A model generated the notes under the pieces. The model ran no database searches, was not told the DNA's origin, and worked only from the letters and a program-made list of their open reading frames with translations. From Fidelibacterota bacterium (lineage in GTDB: Bacteria; Fidelibacterota; Fidelibacteria; Fidelibacterales; Fidelibacteraceae), in NCBI GenBank assembly GCA_021734505.1, contig JAIPIT010000008.1:1-42618 (forward strand): a DNA stretch of 42,618 nt. Reading direction: 5' to 3'. This document shows positions 15,467 through 23,662 of the stretch, piece after piece. Numbering within the stretch: the stretch's first letter is position 1; every line of letters begins with the position of its first letter. A program made the translations under genes and the position numbers.

Positions 15467-16339
15467 ATGCATTACGAAGACATCTACAAACGAATTAATG
15501 TAAAAGATCCCAAAACAGTTAATGTTGTCTTTCCGAATTCTCACTCAATTTTTGAGGCATTGGCTGAAGCTGAAAAAAGAGGTTTCATTATTCCTAGATT
15601 GTACGGTAGAAAAGAGACGATGGAAACTTTTGCAAAAACAGTCGGTCTATTAACGGCAGTTTACATTCAATCTGAAACTCCTGAAGATGCTATCTGGGCT
15701 GCCATTGCGGATATTCGCGACGGTAAGGGAGATGCCCTGATGAAGGGAGATATCTCAACGGCAGCTTTTTTAAGTCCGGTCCTGAATCATGATAAGGGAC
15801 TTCGAAAAGGTGACATATTATCTCATATTGCCGTTTGCGAAAGTCCGGGTTATCATAAATTACTTTTTCTAACGGATGGTGCTCTTAATATTGAATTGGG
15901 TATGGAAAAAAAACGAGCGATCACTGATAACGCCATAGAACTGGCGGAAAAACTTTTACAGAAAAAACCAAAAATTGCTTTTGCAGCTCTTGTTGAAAAG
16001 CTTAATCCAAAATTGCCTGAGACTCTTGAAGCATGGACTTTGGCAGAAGAGTATACGGCAAAGGGCTATCTTGCTGAGGGTCCCATCGCATTGGATGTTA
16101 TTCTGAATGCCGATGCCGCCAAAAAGAAAAATATCGATTCAAAAATTTCCGGAGATGTTGACATTATCCTTTTCCCCGATATTACAACCTGTAATTTTTT
16201 GCTGAAATCTATCATCGAGCTTCAACATTCACCGGTAGGCGGACTGATTTTGGGTGCAAAAGTTCCGCTAATTCTTCTTTCTCGTTCCGATCGCGCTTCG
16301 GAAAAACTTAACTCGATCGCATTAAGTCTAATTGAGTAA
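15467..16339 (+). CDS. ptb: Phosphate butyryltransferase
   Basis: Exchanges CoA for phosphate on butyryl-CoA, supplying butyryl-phosphate to Buk. The 290 residues fit the phosphate acetyl/butaryl transferase family: an N-terminal PRLYGRKE region, GKGDALMKGDISTAAFLSPV, LSHIAVCESPGYHKLLFLTDGALN, DVILNADAAKKKN, then DIILFPDITTCNFLLKS and GLILGAKVPLILLSRSD. ATG 15467 has AAGAGG upstream. It forms an operon with buk and ends at the palindromic hairpin 16387-16410. Together they give a CoA-recycling, ATP-forming branch. Confidence 0.9.
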   Translation: MHYEDIYKRINVKDPKTVNVVFPNSHSIFEALAEAEKRGFIIPRLYGRKETMETFAKTVGLLTAVYIQSETPEDAIWAAIADIRDGKGDALMKGDISTAAFLSPVLNHDKGLRKGDILSHIAVCESPGYHKLLFLTDGALNIELGMEKKRAITDNAIELAEKLLQKKPKIAFAALVEKLNPKLPETLEAWTLAEEYTAKGYLAEGPIALDVILNADAAKKKNIDSKISGDVDIILFPDITTCNFLLKSIIELQHSPVGGLILGAKVPLILLSRSDRASEKLNSIALSLIE

Positions 16340-16386
16340 TCATTTGAAAACGAAATGAATTTCAGTGTTTTTAAGAAAATAGCTTT

Positions 16387-16410
16387 AAGGGACGGTTGCA
16401 ACCGTCCCTT
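16387..16410. terminator. 24-bp perfect palindrome, terminator of buk-ptb
   Basis: AAGGGACGGTTG followed by CAACCGTCCCTT. It shares the GGGACGGT/ACCGTCCC stem with 8341-8360 and so belongs to a repeated hairpin family placed behind genes. Tail is TTACAATACC, with a poor U-run. Confidence 0.65.
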
Positions 16411-16477
16411 ACAATACCAAAAAAGTATTAGAAGATATAAATTTTGAAATGATTGCAGACAAAACATGGTTCATTAA

Positions 16478-17365
16478 ATGAAATTAACAATTCTGGGCAC
16501 TGCCGGACAATTACCCACTCGTACAAGGAGTCAAAATGCCTATTTTTTAGACTGGCCTTACGGTGGCGTGCTTTTTGATCCCGGAGAAGGGGCTCAGCGA
16601 CAATTTACTTTTGCCGGTATTTCGCCGGGTAGAATTCATAAAATATTCATATCTCATTTTCACGGAGATCATTGCCTTGGACTACCGGGAATTATGCAGC
16701 GACTTTCACTGATGGAAGTCCCCCAAGAAGTTCATATTTATTTTCCTGAAGAAGGGGAACCCTATTTCAACGCCCTGAGCATTGCTTCGAAATATACACA
16801 TCACATTAATTTTCATATACATCCGCTGAAGGCGGGAATAATTGAAGAAACTGAAGACTATTGCATAGAAGCTTATGATCTTCACCATAGCACGCCCACC
16901 TTGGGTTATCGATTTATTGAAAAACCCAGGATGCGTTTTAAAAAAGAGCTTCTGGAAGAAATGGATCTGCGGGGACCGATACTGGGAGTGCTGGAAAGAA
17001 AAGGAAAGATCGAGTACCAGGGCAAGTCGGTATCGCGAGGGGAACTTAGTTATTATTCCGAAGAAAAGATCTTTGCTTTTGTTTTGGATACAGGAATATG
17101 TGACAATATTTCAAAACTTATCCGGGATGCCGATCTGGTTTTAATGGAAGCTACTTATCTTGAAAGTGAAACATCTCTTGCTAAGGAATTTATGCATATG
17201 ACAGCCGAACGAGCTGCTGAATATGCAAAAGAGAATAATGTGAAAAAACTTGTTCTAACACATTTCTCAGAGCGCTACAAGGATCTCAACTTATATCAGA
17301 AAGCAGTTGAAAAAACATATAAAAATACGCATATTTCAAATGATCTTGATGTAATAGAATTTTAA
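16478..17365 (+). CDS. rnz: Ribonuclease Z
   Basis: Zinc endoribonuclease of the metallo-beta-lactamase fold that trims tRNA precursors at the 3' end. The 295 residues fit RNase Z: ILGTAGQLPTRTRSQNA at the N-terminus, the zinc motif SHFHGDHCLGLPG (H60, H62, D64, H65), then FVLDTGICDNISKLIRDADLVLMEATYL, HMTAERAAEYA and LVLTHFSERY (final zinc His). The ATG at 16478 has a weak Shine-Dalgarno but leaves the standard N-terminus. This matters here because tRNA-Ala lacks an encoded CCA and needs 3' processing. dCMP deaminase follows after 13 bp. Confidence 0.95.
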   Translation: MKLTILGTAGQLPTRTRSQNAYFLDWPYGGVLFDPGEGAQRQFTFAGISPGRIHKIFISHFHGDHCLGLPGIMQRLSLMEVPQEVHIYFPEEGEPYFNALSIASKYTHHINFHIHPLKAGIIEETEDYCIEAYDLHHSTPTLGYRFIEKPRMRFKKELLEEMDLRGPILGVLERKGKIEYQGKSVSRGELSYYSEEKIFAFVLDTGICDNISKLIRDADLVLMEATYLESETSLAKEFMHMTAERAAEYAKENNVKKLVLTHFSERYKDLNLYQKAVEKTYKNTHISNDLDVIEF

Positions 17366-17378
17366 ATGTGGGATTTTT

Positions 17379-17855
17379 ATGGAACGACCTGGCTGGGATG
17401 AGTATTTTCTTAATGTAGCGAAAGTGGTGGCGACGCGTTCTTCATGTCTTCGCAGGCAAGTGGGTGCCGTAATTGTAAACAATAAAGATATTGTTTCTAC
17501 AGGTTACAATGGATCTCCTCAGTATCAGGAGAACTGTCTAGAAATTGGTTTTTGCTATCGTGATAAATACCATATTCCATCAGGTACACAATTAGAACGT
17601 TGCCGGGCTGTAGGTTCGCACGCCGAATCAAATGCAATTGCGCTTGCTGCGCGGAATGGTCATGCAACCAATAACGGAACGATATACATATTCGGACATG
17701 AATTTGTATGCCATCAGTGCAAAGCTCAGATCGCTAATGCAAATATCAGGCGCGTTATTCTGGAAAAACCGAATGGAAAAGTTGAGGAATGGATCCCCGA
17801 AAAAGACTGGACCATACATCCAATAGATATGGAGAAGGAGAGTTGTTCATGCTAA
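17379..17855 (+). CDS. Deoxycytidylate (dCMP) deaminase
   Basis: Zinc enzyme converting dCMP to dUMP for thymidylate synthesis (ComEB/Dcd family). The 158 residues contain the zinc and proton-transfer motif HAE (81-83 in GSHAESNAI) and the second zinc pair C111 and C114 in VCHQCKAQIAN, where the family usually has PCxxC; the preceding Pro is Val here. The N-terminal SSCLRRQVGAVIV and STGYNGSP also match. It is probably co-transcribed with rnz and the secreted protein that starts inside its last codons. Confidence 0.92.
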   Translation: MERPGWDEYFLNVAKVVATRSSCLRRQVGAVIVNNKDIVSTGYNGSPQYQENCLEIGFCYRDKYHIPSGTQLERCRAVGSHAESNAIALAARNGHATNNGTIYIFGHEFVCHQCKAQIANANIRRVILEKPNGKVEEWIPEKDWTIHPIDMEKESCSC

Positions 17856-18535
17856 AGAAGATCACTATACTGAGTATATGTTTGACAATGCTCTTAGTTG
17901 CGGTTGATCCAAATTATTATATTCGTCGCGCTAACCTGAATTTCAAGCAGGTAAATGATATGATCGTGAATCTCCGAATTCGTTCACGCATGCCTGAAGC
18001 AACGCTTCCCGATCATGAAACAGTTGTACATTTTATTAGTCCCGATTCCCTATATACTGAAGACAATACGCCTTTGATGATCCCGCCCGAGATCTTTCTT
18101 ATGGATCTTGAGCGTTTGGTCAAAGACGCCATTTCAATCAGAACGATAGAATTGAAAGAAAATAAAGATAATGTCGCTTTTGTTGAAGTGCTAAAACCTA
18201 TGGAAGGTAAAGAAGTAATTTTTCTGGCTATGATAGATACGGTAAATTGGATATTGGCTCAAATGAAAATGATAGATAAACCCGATATGGTTGCAGATAT
18301 TAATTTTACTCAGGAAGAAATTCAACCGGGTCTATTTATGCCAACGGAAATTCGCGTCATGATAGAAAGTAAAGAAACACAGAAAAAAGTAGTTCCAAAC
18401 CCGCGTGGAAATATTCCCATGACATCTTCTTTTGGGTACATTGACCTGTCTTTTTCTAATTATCGGATAAATACATTGAGTGAAGTTATAATTGAGACCG
18501 ATTCGCTGTCAACGGAACCGGATACTTTAAAATAA
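17849..18535 (+). CDS. Secreted hypothetical protein (possibly LolA-like)
   Basis: A 228-residue protein of unknown function with an N-terminal hydrophobic signal segment (KKITILSICLTMLLVAV), so it is exported or membrane-anchored. The mature part is beta-rich with alternating hydrophobic residues (MPTEIRVMIESK, FGYIDLSFSNYRIN), which recalls outer-membrane lipoprotein carrier-type folds such as LolA; this is weak, by eye. I chose ATG 17849 because AAGGAG lies 8 bp upstream and it starts the signal peptide; the longer frame from 17789 lies inside the dCMP deaminase gene. The start overlaps that gene by 7 bp. Confidence 0.7.
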   Translation: MLKKITILSICLTMLLVAVDPNYYIRRANLNFKQVNDMIVNLRIRSRMPEATLPDHETVVHFISPDSLYTEDNTPLMIPPEIFLMDLERLVKDAISIRTIELKENKDNVAFVEVLKPMEGKEVIFLAMIDTVNWILAQMKMIDKPDMVADINFTQEEIQPGLFMPTEIRVMIESKETQKKVVPNPRGNIPMTSSFGYIDLSFSNYRINTLSEVIIETDSLSTEPDTLK

Positions 18536-18564
18536 GAAATTAAACATCTTACACGGGGTGCTAT

Positions 18565-19800
18565 ATGCGCAAGGTATTAAGTGTTATTCTAGGTGGTGGC
18601 CGCGGTACTAGGCTTGCACCTCTCACGACTGTACGCTCTAAACCTGCAGTTCCCATTGGGGGGAAGTATCGCCTTATTGATATTCCTATTTCCAATTGTT
18701 TGAATTCGAATATTAGAAAGATCTATATTCTGACTCAATTCAATTCCGAGTCATTGCATCGCCATATCAATCAAACCTATAAATTTGATAATTTTACCGA
18801 GGGTTTCCTTGAAGTGCTGGCTGCCTCGCAGACCATTGAAAATATGAGCTGGTATCAGGGAACCGCAGATGCCGTTCGTCATAATATGAATCACTTTGAG
18901 ACCTATACTTTTGATCAATACCTTATTTTGGCGGGCGATCACTTGTATCGCATGAATTATGCCGATTTTGTGTCGCATCATCGTAAGACAAACGCAGATA
19001 TTACAATTTCCGTTAAACCGGCTTCCAAAGAGGAAGCCAAAGAATTTGGTATTCTGAAAGTTGATGCAGAAGGTCGTATCATTAAGTTCGCTGAAAAACC
19101 GACTGATGAAAAGGTACTGGAAGATATGAAAAGCTCAACCGGTGACCCACAAAAACCATATTGGGCATCCATGGGCATTTATGTATTTAATCGTGAAACC
19201 TTACGGACAACACTGACCGATATCCCCAAAGATGATTTTGGCGGGGATATTATTCCGGGTTCCATCGAAAACTATAATGTTCAAGCATTTTTCTTTGATG
19301 GATATTGGGAAGATATCGGTAGTATTCGCTCATTCTACCAAGCCAATATAAATTTCACAGAAATGAAACCGGTTTTTCGTTTTGTGGATATAAATTTTCC
19401 GATCTATACTCATGCTCGTATGTTGCCGGGTTCACGTATTTCTAATGCAAAGATCAGCCATTCTCTGATCAATGAAGGCGGTTTGATCAATGCCAAGACT
19501 GTTGAAAATTCTGTGCTAGGAATCCGTTCAGTTGTTCGTGAAGGGACAGAGATCTTTGACAGCTATATCATGGGTAATGATTACTTTGAGACCGATCATA
19601 AAGACATGATTCCCCTTGGAATTGGGAAGAATTGTCTGATCAAAGGTGCTATTGTAGATAAGAATGTACGTATAGGCGATAATGTAAAGATCATCAATAA
19701 AGATAATCTTAATAATATCGAAGAAGAAACTTACTGCATCCGTGATGGTATTGTTGTAGTTAAGAAAGATGTGACTATTCCGAACGGAACCATTATCTAA
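18565..19800 (+). CDS. glgC: Glucose-1-phosphate adenylyltransferase
   Basis: Makes ADP-glucose from glucose-1-phosphate and ATP, the committed step of bacterial glycogen synthesis. The 411 residues begin with the nucleotidyltransferase motif LGGGRGTRLAPLT (about 9-21) and KPAVPIGGKYRLIDIPISN, followed by GTADAVRHN, LAGDHLYRMNY, FAEKP, WASMGIYVFN and YWEDIGSI. A C-terminal left-handed beta-helix (SVLGIRSVVREGTEI, IGDNVKIIN) completes the usual architecture. ATG 18565 has GGGGTG upstream. The stop is 11 bp from the converging HAD gene. No other glg gene is in the window. Confidence 0.95.
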   Translation: MRKVLSVILGGGRGTRLAPLTTVRSKPAVPIGGKYRLIDIPISNCLNSNIRKIYILTQFNSESLHRHINQTYKFDNFTEGFLEVLAASQTIENMSWYQGTADAVRHNMNHFETYTFDQYLILAGDHLYRMNYADFVSHHRKTNADITISVKPASKEEAKEFGILKVDAEGRIIKFAEKPTDEKVLEDMKSSTGDPQKPYWASMGIYVFNRETLRTTLTDIPKDDFGGDIIPGSIENYNVQAFFFDGYWEDIGSIRSFYQANINFTEMKPVFRFVDINFPIYTHARMLPGSRISNAKISHSLINEGGLINAKTVENSVLGIRSVVREGTEIFDSYIMGNDYFETDHKDMIPLGIGKNCLIKGAIVDKNVRIGDNVKIINKDNLNNIEEETYCIRDGIVVVKKDVTIPNGTII

Positions 19801-19811
19801 TTGACAATTGT

Positions 19812-20513
19812 TCAGATCCAAGGGCATTTTTCAGGTATATTCAATAAAGAATCAATTTCCATAAAGTGATCTTCCGCTAAGTCAACATCATCCATTTTTT
19901 CGTGTTCCCAAGTTGTATGATAGGGAATATGAATAGCATAACCGCCCAGTTCAATAACCGGAAAAATATCCGAACGCATAGAATTCCCGATCATGAGAAA
20001 TTCATGAGCTTTAATATCGAGATGTTGCAGTAATTTGCGGTAATCATCCGTCTGTTTATCGCTCATGATCTCAATATGATGGAAATAGGGTTCTAATCGA
20101 GATTTTTTCAACTTTCTTTCTTGATCTAAAAGATCGCCTTTAGTTGCCAAAATAAGTTTATAATTCGGAGCAAGTGCTTTAAGGACTTTTTCAACATTAT
20201 CAAGAAGTACAAGCGGAGAATCAGTCAGTTGTTTTCCCGCATCTAAGATTTTTCTTACAGATATTGCAGGCAGAGTATCATTGCTTAAGCGGAGAGCGGT
20301 TTCAAGAATCGAAAGTGTATATGCCTTTGCGCCATATCCGAAAAGCGGCAGATTGGCTATTTCTGTTTTAAATAATTCAGCAGAACTTTCTTCCGGACTC
20401 ATTTTATCAAGCATGATCTCGTTGAAAATATGCTCGAGCGCACGATAGAAGGGTTCGTTATCCCAGAGAGTATCATCTGCATCAAAACCGATGATCTTGA
20501 TATTTGGTTTCAT
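19812..20513 (-). CDS. HAD-superfamily hydrolase (phosphatase)
   Basis: A 233-residue haloacid dehalogenase-like hydrolase. Motif I is GFDADDTLW (nucleophile Asp11, Asp13), motif II is LILATKGD, and motif III/IV corresponds to MIGNSMRSDIFPVIELGG. A helical cap lies between motifs I and II, as in subfamily I (YjjG/Gph-like) phosphatases. The substrate is unknown. I chose ATG 20513 because TGAGGA lies 5 bp upstream; the in-frame GTG at 20525 overlaps that site. The gene converges on glgC and diverges from the glycosyltransferase at 20704. Confidence 0.85.
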   Translation of the reverse strand: MKPNIKIIGFDADDTLWDNEPFYRALEHIFNEIMLDKMSPEESSAELFKTEIANLPLFGYGAKAYTLSILETALRLSNDTLPAISVRKILDAGKQLTDSPLVLLDNVEKVLKALAPNYKLILATKGDLLDQERKLKKSRLEPYFHHIEIMSDKQTDDYRKLLQHLDIKAHEFLMIGNSMRSDIFPVIELGGYAIHIPYHTTWEHEKMDDVDLAEDHFMEIDSLLNIPEKCPWI

Positions 20514-20672
20514 AATATTCCTCACTATTCTTAATATAAGAATAATTTATAATGATTATTATAATTGTTTTAATAAAGTAAAAAAGCAGGATCTTACATT
20601 TATATTACATTAAAATAACTGAAAAAAATCAATTTATACCTGCTTGGAAATTGTTCTTACTTCCCGTATATT

Positions 20673-20698
20673 TTCCTGTAAACGCAGCTATACAGGAA
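20673..20698 (+). promoter_or_regulatory. Inverted repeat covering the Shine-Dalgarno of the 20704 gene
   Basis: TTCCTGTA (20673-20680) and TACAGGAA (20691-20698) form a perfect 8-bp stem with a 10-nt loop. The 3' arm contains AGGA, the Shine-Dalgarno of the gene starting at 20704. It could sequester the ribosome site in RNA or be a dyad operator in DNA. Confidence 0.45.
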
Positions 20699-20703
20699 GC
20701 TAA

Positions 20704-21762
20704 ATGAATATACTTTATGGAGTTCAAACAACCGGAAACGGGCATATCGGAAAATCACGGGATATCGTAAGCGAATTGAAAGAACGTGGACATAATGTCA
20801 GGGTTATTTTTTCCGGTGAACAACAAAAGAACATACCTGATACGGAGTATTTTGAACCCTATAAGATCTTCAAGGGGTTAACCTACGTTACTGAAAACGG
20901 TAAGATCGACTATATTAAAACTGCACCACGCTTGGACGCACTTTCCTTTATTCGTGATATTCTGAAATATAATGCCAAGGATATTGACCTTGTTATTAGT
21001 GATTTTGAGCCGGTTTCAGTACAGGTTGCTAAAAAGAACCGAATTCCTTCAATTGGTTTGAGTCATCAATACTCATTTCAGTATGATATTCCTTATCCCA
21101 CCTTGCATGTTATGATAAGAACCATCATGGAGTACTTTGTCCCTGCAGACTTTGTGGTGCCAATTCATTGGCATCATTTCGGATTCCCAATTTTGCCCCC
21201 TTTCCTTCCAAAGAAAATAGCCAATACTGAAATTGATTCCGGTAATGATAAAGTGGTCATTTATCTACCATACGAAGATCCACAAGAAGTATTAACTCTC
21301 TTGAAAAAGTGCCCAAAAAAATACGAATACCACTTTTTTACAAGTGTTGACTATATTCAGCAAAAAGAGAATATCATTCTTCATCCAAAGAGCAGACAGG
21401 ATTTCTTAAATATCCTTTCACATTCAAAGGGTGCCATACTGCATGCCGGGTTTCTGGCAAATAGCGAATCCTTTGATGTTGGTGTTAAAACTCTTGCTAA
21501 ACCTATTGCCGGACAAGCAGAACAGATCGCTAATGCAATGGCTATAGAAGAACTTGGTTTTGGGAAGCATTTTAGGAATTTGGATCCACAGGAAGTAAGG
21601 GACTGGTTGGAGATGCCCCCGATCAAAGCTATGAATTACCCGAACATTACACCCTTATTCGTTGACTGGATCGAAAGTGGTGTTTTCAATATGAAAACCC
21701 TTAGTAATATGTGTGAAGAATTGTGGTCTCAAATCCCGATCCCACATATTTTCAGGCATTAA
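20704..21762 (+). CDS. MJ1255/VC2487-type glycosyltransferase family protein
   Basis: A 352-residue protein of the GT-B-like family named after MJ1255. The N-terminus MNILYGVQTTGNGHIGKSRD and SELKERGHNVRVIFSG are typical, followed by DLVISDFEPVS, IGLSHQYSF and a C-terminal half with GAILHAGFLANSESFDVGVKTLAKP, equivalent to the nucleotide-sugar-binding region of UDP-glycosyltransferases. The enzyme is likely cytosolic or membrane-associated; the acceptor is unknown. ATG 20704 has AGGAAG upstream, inside an inverted repeat. dacB follows after 69 bp. Confidence 0.83.
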   Translation: MNILYGVQTTGNGHIGKSRDIVSELKERGHNVRVIFSGEQQKNIPDTEYFEPYKIFKGLTYVTENGKIDYIKTAPRLDALSFIRDILKYNAKDIDLVISDFEPVSVQVAKKNRIPSIGLSHQYSFQYDIPYPTLHVMIRTIMEYFVPADFVVPIHWHHFGFPILPPFLPKKIANTEIDSGNDKVVIYLPYEDPQEVLTLLKKCPKKYEYHFFTSVDYIQQKENIILHPKSRQDFLNILSHSKGAILHAGFLANSESFDVGVKTLAKPIAGQAEQIANAMAIEELGFGKHFRNLDPQEVRDWLEMPPIKAMNYPNITPLFVDWIESGVFNMKTLSNMCEELWSQIPIPHIFRH

Positions 21763-21831
21763 TACCTGGTGAAGATTTCATTGATATTGTAACGATAAAT
21801 TGATACTTTTTACTAAAATTGGAAGGTTTCT

Positions 21832-23295
21832 ATGACATTAAAACGATTGATCATTTTTGCCATATCTCTCACATTTCTTTTTGCACAAACTCCCCAACAA
21901 ATAGTTGATGAACTAGCGAAATTACCCGAACTTGCACACGCTCAATGGAGTGTTTATGCCCGCTATATTGATGAGGTGAATGGCGAAGGACCTGTGGTCG
22001 AACATAATGGGGATATGTCCCTTTCGTGTGCCTCAAGTTTGAAAGTGATCACTCTTGGTTTAGCCTTAGATAAACTTGGTCCTGATTTTACATTTAAAAC
22101 ACGACTTTATTATTCGGGTATCATTGATGAAAACGGTATTTTGGATGGAAATATATATATTGTGGGTGATGGTGATCCAACCCTTGGCGGTGATCAGGTG
22201 GGTGGTGTTTACAGTTTAAAGAAACTGATGTCTTTATGGGTAAAAGCTATCAAGAAAACAGGAATAAAAGCTATTAATGGTATGATTGTAGCTGATGAAT
22301 CTCTTTATGATCCTTATCATGTACCTTCAACATGGACATGGGAAGACGTCGGGAATTATTATGGGGCGGGTTTGACTGCCCTATGTATTTCAGATAACAA
22401 ATATTATCTCGATTTTAAACCAGGACCCAAGGAAGGCGACTCTGCTGAAGTGATAGCTTTTCGACCGGAGATCCCGGGAATGAGCTATACCAACATGATG
22501 AAAACCGGACCTATGCATTCAGGTGATAATGGTTATATTATTTCAGCCCCCAATATTTATCATGCCATTTTTCATGGTACAGTTCCTGCCGGTGAAGAAA
22601 AATTCACGATTAAGGGGGCAATACCCAATCCGGCACTTCTAACCGCACAAATGCTTGAACAAGCACTAAAGAAAGAAGGCGTAAGCTTACAAGATCATGC
22701 TATGGTCATAAATGATAAACAGAATTATCGCAATGAAAAATTATTAAAGACCATAAAATCACCCCCTTTGAAACGTATTGCCGAAATTACGAACAAGTTG
22801 AGTAATAACACTTACACAGAAATGCTCTTATTGAAAGTTGCAAAAGAAGAAACTGGAATTGGTGAGACAGAAGCAGGTATAAAAGTCATTGATAAATTTA
22901 TGGACAAACTGAATATTGAACATTCGGGTATGCGTTTGGTTGATGCCAGTGGTTTATCACATGAAAATATGATCACGACAAAAGTATTTTGTGATTACCT
23001 CTCTGCCATGACGACCAGAACTTCCTTCCCGGATTTTTATAATACTTTTGCAACAGCAGGAGATGAAAATGATTTTGGTTATGTTGTATATTTCGGTAAA
23101 GATACACCCATAGCCATGAATGCAAAAGTCAAGACCGGTTATATAGGTGGTGTTCGCAGTCATACAGGCTATGTCAGTACTCGATCAGGACGTTTAATAG
23201 CCTTTTCTTGCATAGCGAATAATTATCATTGTAAAACAAAAGAAATAACCAAAATTCATGAAAAAGTTATCGTGGCTCTTGCCACGATGGAATAA
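21832..23295 (+). CDS. dacB: D-alanyl-D-alanine carboxypeptidase/endopeptidase (PBP4 class)
   Basis: A periplasmic serine peptidase that trims or cleaves peptidoglycan cross-links. The signal peptide is KRLIIFAISLTFLFAQ. The three penicillin-binding motifs are present: SSLK with catalytic S68, SNN in NKLSNNTYTEML, and KTG in AKVKTGYIGG. The large insertion between motifs one and two (about residues 80-300, with GNIYIVGDGDPTLGGD) identifies class C PBP4 rather than PBP5. The 487 residues are normal for the family. ATG 21832 has GGAAGG upstream. The next gene begins 1 bp after the stop. Confidence 0.93.
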   Translation: MTLKRLIIFAISLTFLFAQTPQQIVDELAKLPELAHAQWSVYARYIDEVNGEGPVVEHNGDMSLSCASSLKVITLGLALDKLGPDFTFKTRLYYSGIIDENGILDGNIYIVGDGDPTLGGDQVGGVYSLKKLMSLWVKAIKKTGIKAINGMIVADESLYDPYHVPSTWTWEDVGNYYGAGLTALCISDNKYYLDFKPGPKEGDSAEVIAFRPEIPGMSYTNMMKTGPMHSGDNGYIISAPNIYHAIFHGTVPAGEEKFTIKGAIPNPALLTAQMLEQALKKEGVSLQDHAMVINDKQNYRNEKLLKTIKSPPLKRIAEITNKLSNNTYTEMLLLKVAKEETGIGETEAGIKVIDKFMDKLNIEHSGMRLVDASGLSHENMITTKVFCDYLSAMTTRTSFPDFYNTFATAGDENDFGYVVYFGKDTPIAMNAKVKTGYIGGVRSHTGYVSTRSGRLIAFSCIANNYHCKTKEITKIHEKVIVALATME

Positions 23296-23296
23296 T

Positions 23297-23662
23297 ATGC
23301 CAAAGATCAATACTCAGGAACTGGTTTGTATCGTTTGCCCTATTGGGTGTAAACTAACTGTTGAAAAAGCCGGTGACGAATATATTGTTAAAGGAAATAC
23401 TTGTAAGCGAGGTATTGATTATGCCATAGAGGAATTGACAAATCCGACCCGTATGTTAACTTCTACAGTAAAATTAAAAGATTCACACTATGTCCGTTTG
23501 CCTGTGCATAGTTCGGCACCTATTCCTAAAGATCTCATATTTAAAGCCATGGAAGTGATCAATACTTGCACGGTAAAAGCACCGATCATCATTGGCGAAC
23601 CCGTCATTAAAAATATTCTAAATACGGGAGTCGACATCTGTTCATCAAGGACTGTGGAATGA
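23297..23662 (+). CDS. DUF1667 domain protein (tetra-cysteine)
   Basis: A 121-residue protein of the DUF1667 family. CIVCPIGCKLTV, then GNTCKRGIDYAIEELTNPTR and LTSTVKL are the family's diagnostic regions; the cysteines (CxxCPxGC and TCKRG) probably bind metal or an iron-sulfur cluster. Members usually accompany anaerobic glycerol-3-phosphate dehydrogenase (GlpA/GlpB-like) flavoproteins, but none is near here. I chose ATG 23297, immediately after the dacB stop (TAATATG); the longer frame from 23258 runs through the end of dacB. Its stop overlaps ligA by 4 bp (ATGA), so it is translationally coupled to ligA. Confidence 0.82.
   Translation: MPKINTQELVCIVCPIGCKLTVEKAGDEYIVKGNTCKRGIDYAIEELTNPTRMLTSTVKLKDSHYVRLPVHSSAPIPKDLIFKAMEVINTCTVKAPIIIGEPVIKNILNTGVDICSSRTVE

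Noticed and set aside
23258-23296. Upstream start for the DUF1667 gene
   Set aside because: These codons lie inside the end of dacB in another frame; ATG 23297 gives the family's normal N-terminus.
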